DNA of 64,000 bases from Aphelocoma coerulescens (Eukaryota; Chordata; Aves; Passeriformes; Corvidae), in the NCBI RefSeq assembly GCF_041296385.1, contig NC_091014.1:15661578-15725577 (forward strand). The letters run 5' to 3'. Shown piece after piece: positions 61,171 through 64,000 of the stretch. Position 1 is the stretch's first letter. Every line of letters begins with the position of its first letter. The notes beneath the pieces were generated by a model. It did not search any database, was not told the origin of the DNA, and was given only the letters and a program-made list of their open reading frames with translations. Made by a program: the position numbers and the translations under genes.

Positions 61171-64000
61171 CTTGCTTTACTGCCCTTGTGTGTTCAGAAG
61201 ACAAACTGCATCATCAGCTGTTCAGTGCTGCAATGTGCAAACCCCTGTCCTTTGGCATCTTCCTGATCTTGAGGCCATGTCTTTATGGCACTCCCCAGAA
61301 GTGAAATAAGCAAAGACCCCTGGAATGCCCTGACTCCAGCATATGAATTCATGCTCCTTTCGGAAAGTCACAAATAGGATTTACCCCTGCCAATCAGAGG
61401 CTGACCACCGTTTCCCAAGAGGGGGTTGATGACCATAATGGTTCCCCATGGATTATGTTGGCAAAGTCACAGGGGTGCAAGGAAAGACTCCCCAGAATCC
61501 TGCTTGTGGTGGCTCTTGCCTGGTGGTTGTTCACACTGCTGGGTAGGGAGGGAATTTCTTATTTCTGGCAATGAATATTTGACTGTACATCAAATCCCAC
61601 CATTTATTTTGATTTCCACATTTTTCTTTCATGAAATGTTTAATTCCTTTGCATCATGGGCTGTTTTCTACATTAGAAATTCACTTTAATATCAATTGCT
61701 TTTGAAATTGTCAGATTTTGAGAAGCAACTAGTAAGGCTGAAATAGTTTACGTGATCAGAAACTGAAACCTAAAGATACTCAGTCACTGCTGCAAGATTT
61801 TCATTACCATTTATCCACAAATAACTATGGATATTTTATTCTGAAAAACATCTAAGTCCTAGAGCTATATTACTGCAAAGCTAGAATATACACTTCTTTG
61901 CACAGACATTTCCAACCCCCCATCAAACCAGCCTTTGCTTTCACAGGGTCCCTTCCACAGAAATGATCCTATTAATACAGCAAATGGCAAAAGACCAGGC
62001 AGTACTGGGTCTTGGAAGGTGTATTGCAAAGGAGAAGCATATAGGAGAATCCAGTGGGAGACCCAGGCCCTGAAGCCCTGGGCTGAAGATGCCTGGCTGA
62101 TGTACTTCATGTGTCATCAACAATGTCTCCACAGGACATTTGCCCATAGGGGATCAGCCACTGGCTCCTATAAGACCTTCAGGCCCTCCCTTCCTCTCAC
62201 CAGAAGTCTTCCTGGGTTTCCAGGAGGCTGGGACATAAGGCACTTGCACCTTATTGCCTCTATTTCTCTGTGCTCCAAATGTTCAGAAGGTGAGGCACTT
62301 AGGAGGCAGTGTATGATTTTGGGGTGGAATACACAATCCACATCTTGGCGGGCATACTTAAGAGCAAGCAATGCTCACAAAGTTTTCCTATCAATACTTT
62401 TCTCCCTTGAAGAAAAATATTAATTTGAAAATGGGAGAAGAAACATGGCTTTTCTCTTTGTTCCTTGCAAACATATTACTTGAAAGCCTATTTTATTTCC
62501 TGAGGTATTTTTGTAGCTACGTGATGTGAACAGTATTGGTGTCTGTCAGCCCCATGCGGAAGGTAGAAATGCCTATGAAGGCACAAGGAAGCATCTGGAT
62601 GCATAGCAGGTGTTGGGTTTTTGCCTGAGGCTGACAAGGACTAATTGTCACTAATAGCTGCCTGAAAGAAGCTGAACAAGATTACAAAGCGTGTAAACTG
62701 TAAGTTCAGCAAAGTGCTAGCTCTGAATAGCTGGAGAGAATGCAAACCAGACAGAGGGTGTTCCTCTGTGAAATCACCTTGTTTGAGTTGTTTGATAAAC
62801 GTGCTTCAAAGTAGTGAGTTAGAAATTACCTTCTACAGAAGAGATTGAAACAGCAGGTCATCACACAGAAGTCCTATGATTTGAAATAGATCCCTATTGT
62901 CTGCAAGAGCCAGATCTCTCCTTTATGAACACACTGTGAAGTCTCCTTTAGGAGGTTAGGAGGAGGGTTTATGTACCATGAAGGTGCTTTTGTTGGCATC
63001 CTGTGGGTAATGTTCTCCGGTGTCTGAAAGCTTGCTTCCACAGAGCCTTTGCCGCAGTTCTGGCTGTAAAGAAGATAATCCTAGTGACTTCAGTATAAAT
63101 GTAATGCTTTGTATGTTCAAACACTGAATGCTTTAAAGCATTTATTAAGGAAGGTGGAGGAAGAGGAGTGAAAATGGGAAGATCAGTACCAGCAATAGAT
63201 TTAAGTTCTAAGGGGTGTTGCTGCCTTTTCTTTCAGGAACCCTCCTAATTCTTCAGTTTGTAACAGGGTTTTGATGTCCAGCAAGGGAAATGCACTGGGC
63301 TTCAGGAGTGTTCTGCGTTGCACAGAATTCTGATCGGCATTTGGGGAACTGTAAGCTGTTAATTGCTATTTCCATTCTCTTCCTTTCAGTCCTTATGATA
63401 ATTTTAGCAACTGCATAGGAATGCTGCGATTCACACAAGAGCTCAGCATCCCTGGTTCCCAGCCTGCCAACCACAACAGCTGTACTGCACGAGGTAAAGG
63501 AAAATGATACGCTGTGGTAGGGGTCTTCTTTAAGGAAAAGGGTATAGATTATAGGTGTAGCACTTCCTTCTAACCCCCAAAGCCAAGCCAGACTTAGAAG
63601 TAGGCTCTAAGTCTGTTGTCTGACTGCCCTTGGGCACTATCTTGAGTCTCACTGCAATTTCTCTGTGTTTTAGACAAAGCTTGCAGGTAAAATTTCCAGC
63701 TGGAAACTGCAATCTAGTAGATGAAGATTTCCATATGTGAGGTAAATTTTCTGACATGCATGCACTGTCTAGGGACTTAAAATGAGATTAGGCAGCTTTC
63801 TAAAAAATTACTGTGTTTTATCCATTTTAAAATTCCTTTGACTGCTCAGTGCAAGGGAGCCTAAAAGAGCAGAATTGCCTCCTCTGGCATTTGTCTGTGT
63901 GTTCTGAAACTAAAAATGCTCAGTTTACCCACCACACCTGCACATGGCTTGTGTAACTTGAATTGAAGGTCGTGGGGCTTTGCATTATGAATTCATTATG
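61171..64000. other. Intergenic to right edge, nothing recognised
   Basis: The longest frame (61935-62423, plus) starts at a TTG, has no homology I know and no codon pattern of a conserved protein. No SLC2A13 exon is seen. Confidence 0.6.

Noticed and set aside
61935..62423. 162-codon plus-strand frame, longest in the right part
   Set aside because: It begins at TTG, shows no known motif, and its composition looks random.
1..64000. CRISPR arrays, bacterial operons, tRNA or rRNA genes
   Set aside because: No regular spaced repeats, no Shine-Dalgarno/ORF packing and no cloverleaf sequence seen; the DNA is vertebrate nuclear.

Overview
The window is vertebrate nuclear DNA, almost certainly from a bird. 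It is AT-rich, has short exons in longer introns, one CpG island, and many CR1-type LINE fragments with typical avian 3' ends, plus avian-type endogenous retrovirus LTRs. The species cannot be fixed from the sequence.

The left half (319-33332, minus strand) holds the 5' half of one gene, LRRK2 (leucine-rich repeat kinase 2). I located 24 consecutive coding exons, from the ATG in the CpG island at about 33.3 kb down to an LRR exon at 0.3-0.6 kb. Every junction is GT/AG and the reading phases chain without a break through 3,359 coding bases (1,119 codons plus 2 bases). These exons encode the armadillo region, the ankyrin region, the phospho-serine linker that binds 14-3-3 in mammals, and the first leucine-rich repeats. 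The rest of the LRRs and the ROC, COR, kinase and WD40 domains lie beyond the left edge.

The introns carry a few insertions: a CR1 in intron 18, a probable hAT-derived miniature element in intron 11, a CR1 fragment and a complete solo LTR with a 6-bp target duplication in intron 6, and a CR1 fragment in intron 3. Perfect inverted repeats lie in introns 12, 15 and 20. The one in intron 15 starts 16 bases after a splice donor.

The right half (33.7-64 kb) shows no convincing protein-coding exon. An ERV LTR fragment abuts the LRRK2 CpG island. Beyond it are several CR1 copies on both strands (some with reverse-transcriptase remnants), a second solo LTR nested inside a CR1, and long AT-rich stretches with no recognisable content. 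By amniote synteny this is probably the spacer between LRRK2 and the divergently transcribed SLC2A13, but no SLC2A13 exon is visible, so that is inference. I see no novel biological system. The points most worth a second look are the hairpin at the exon 15 donor, the LTR at the promoter, and the two dated LTR insertions.
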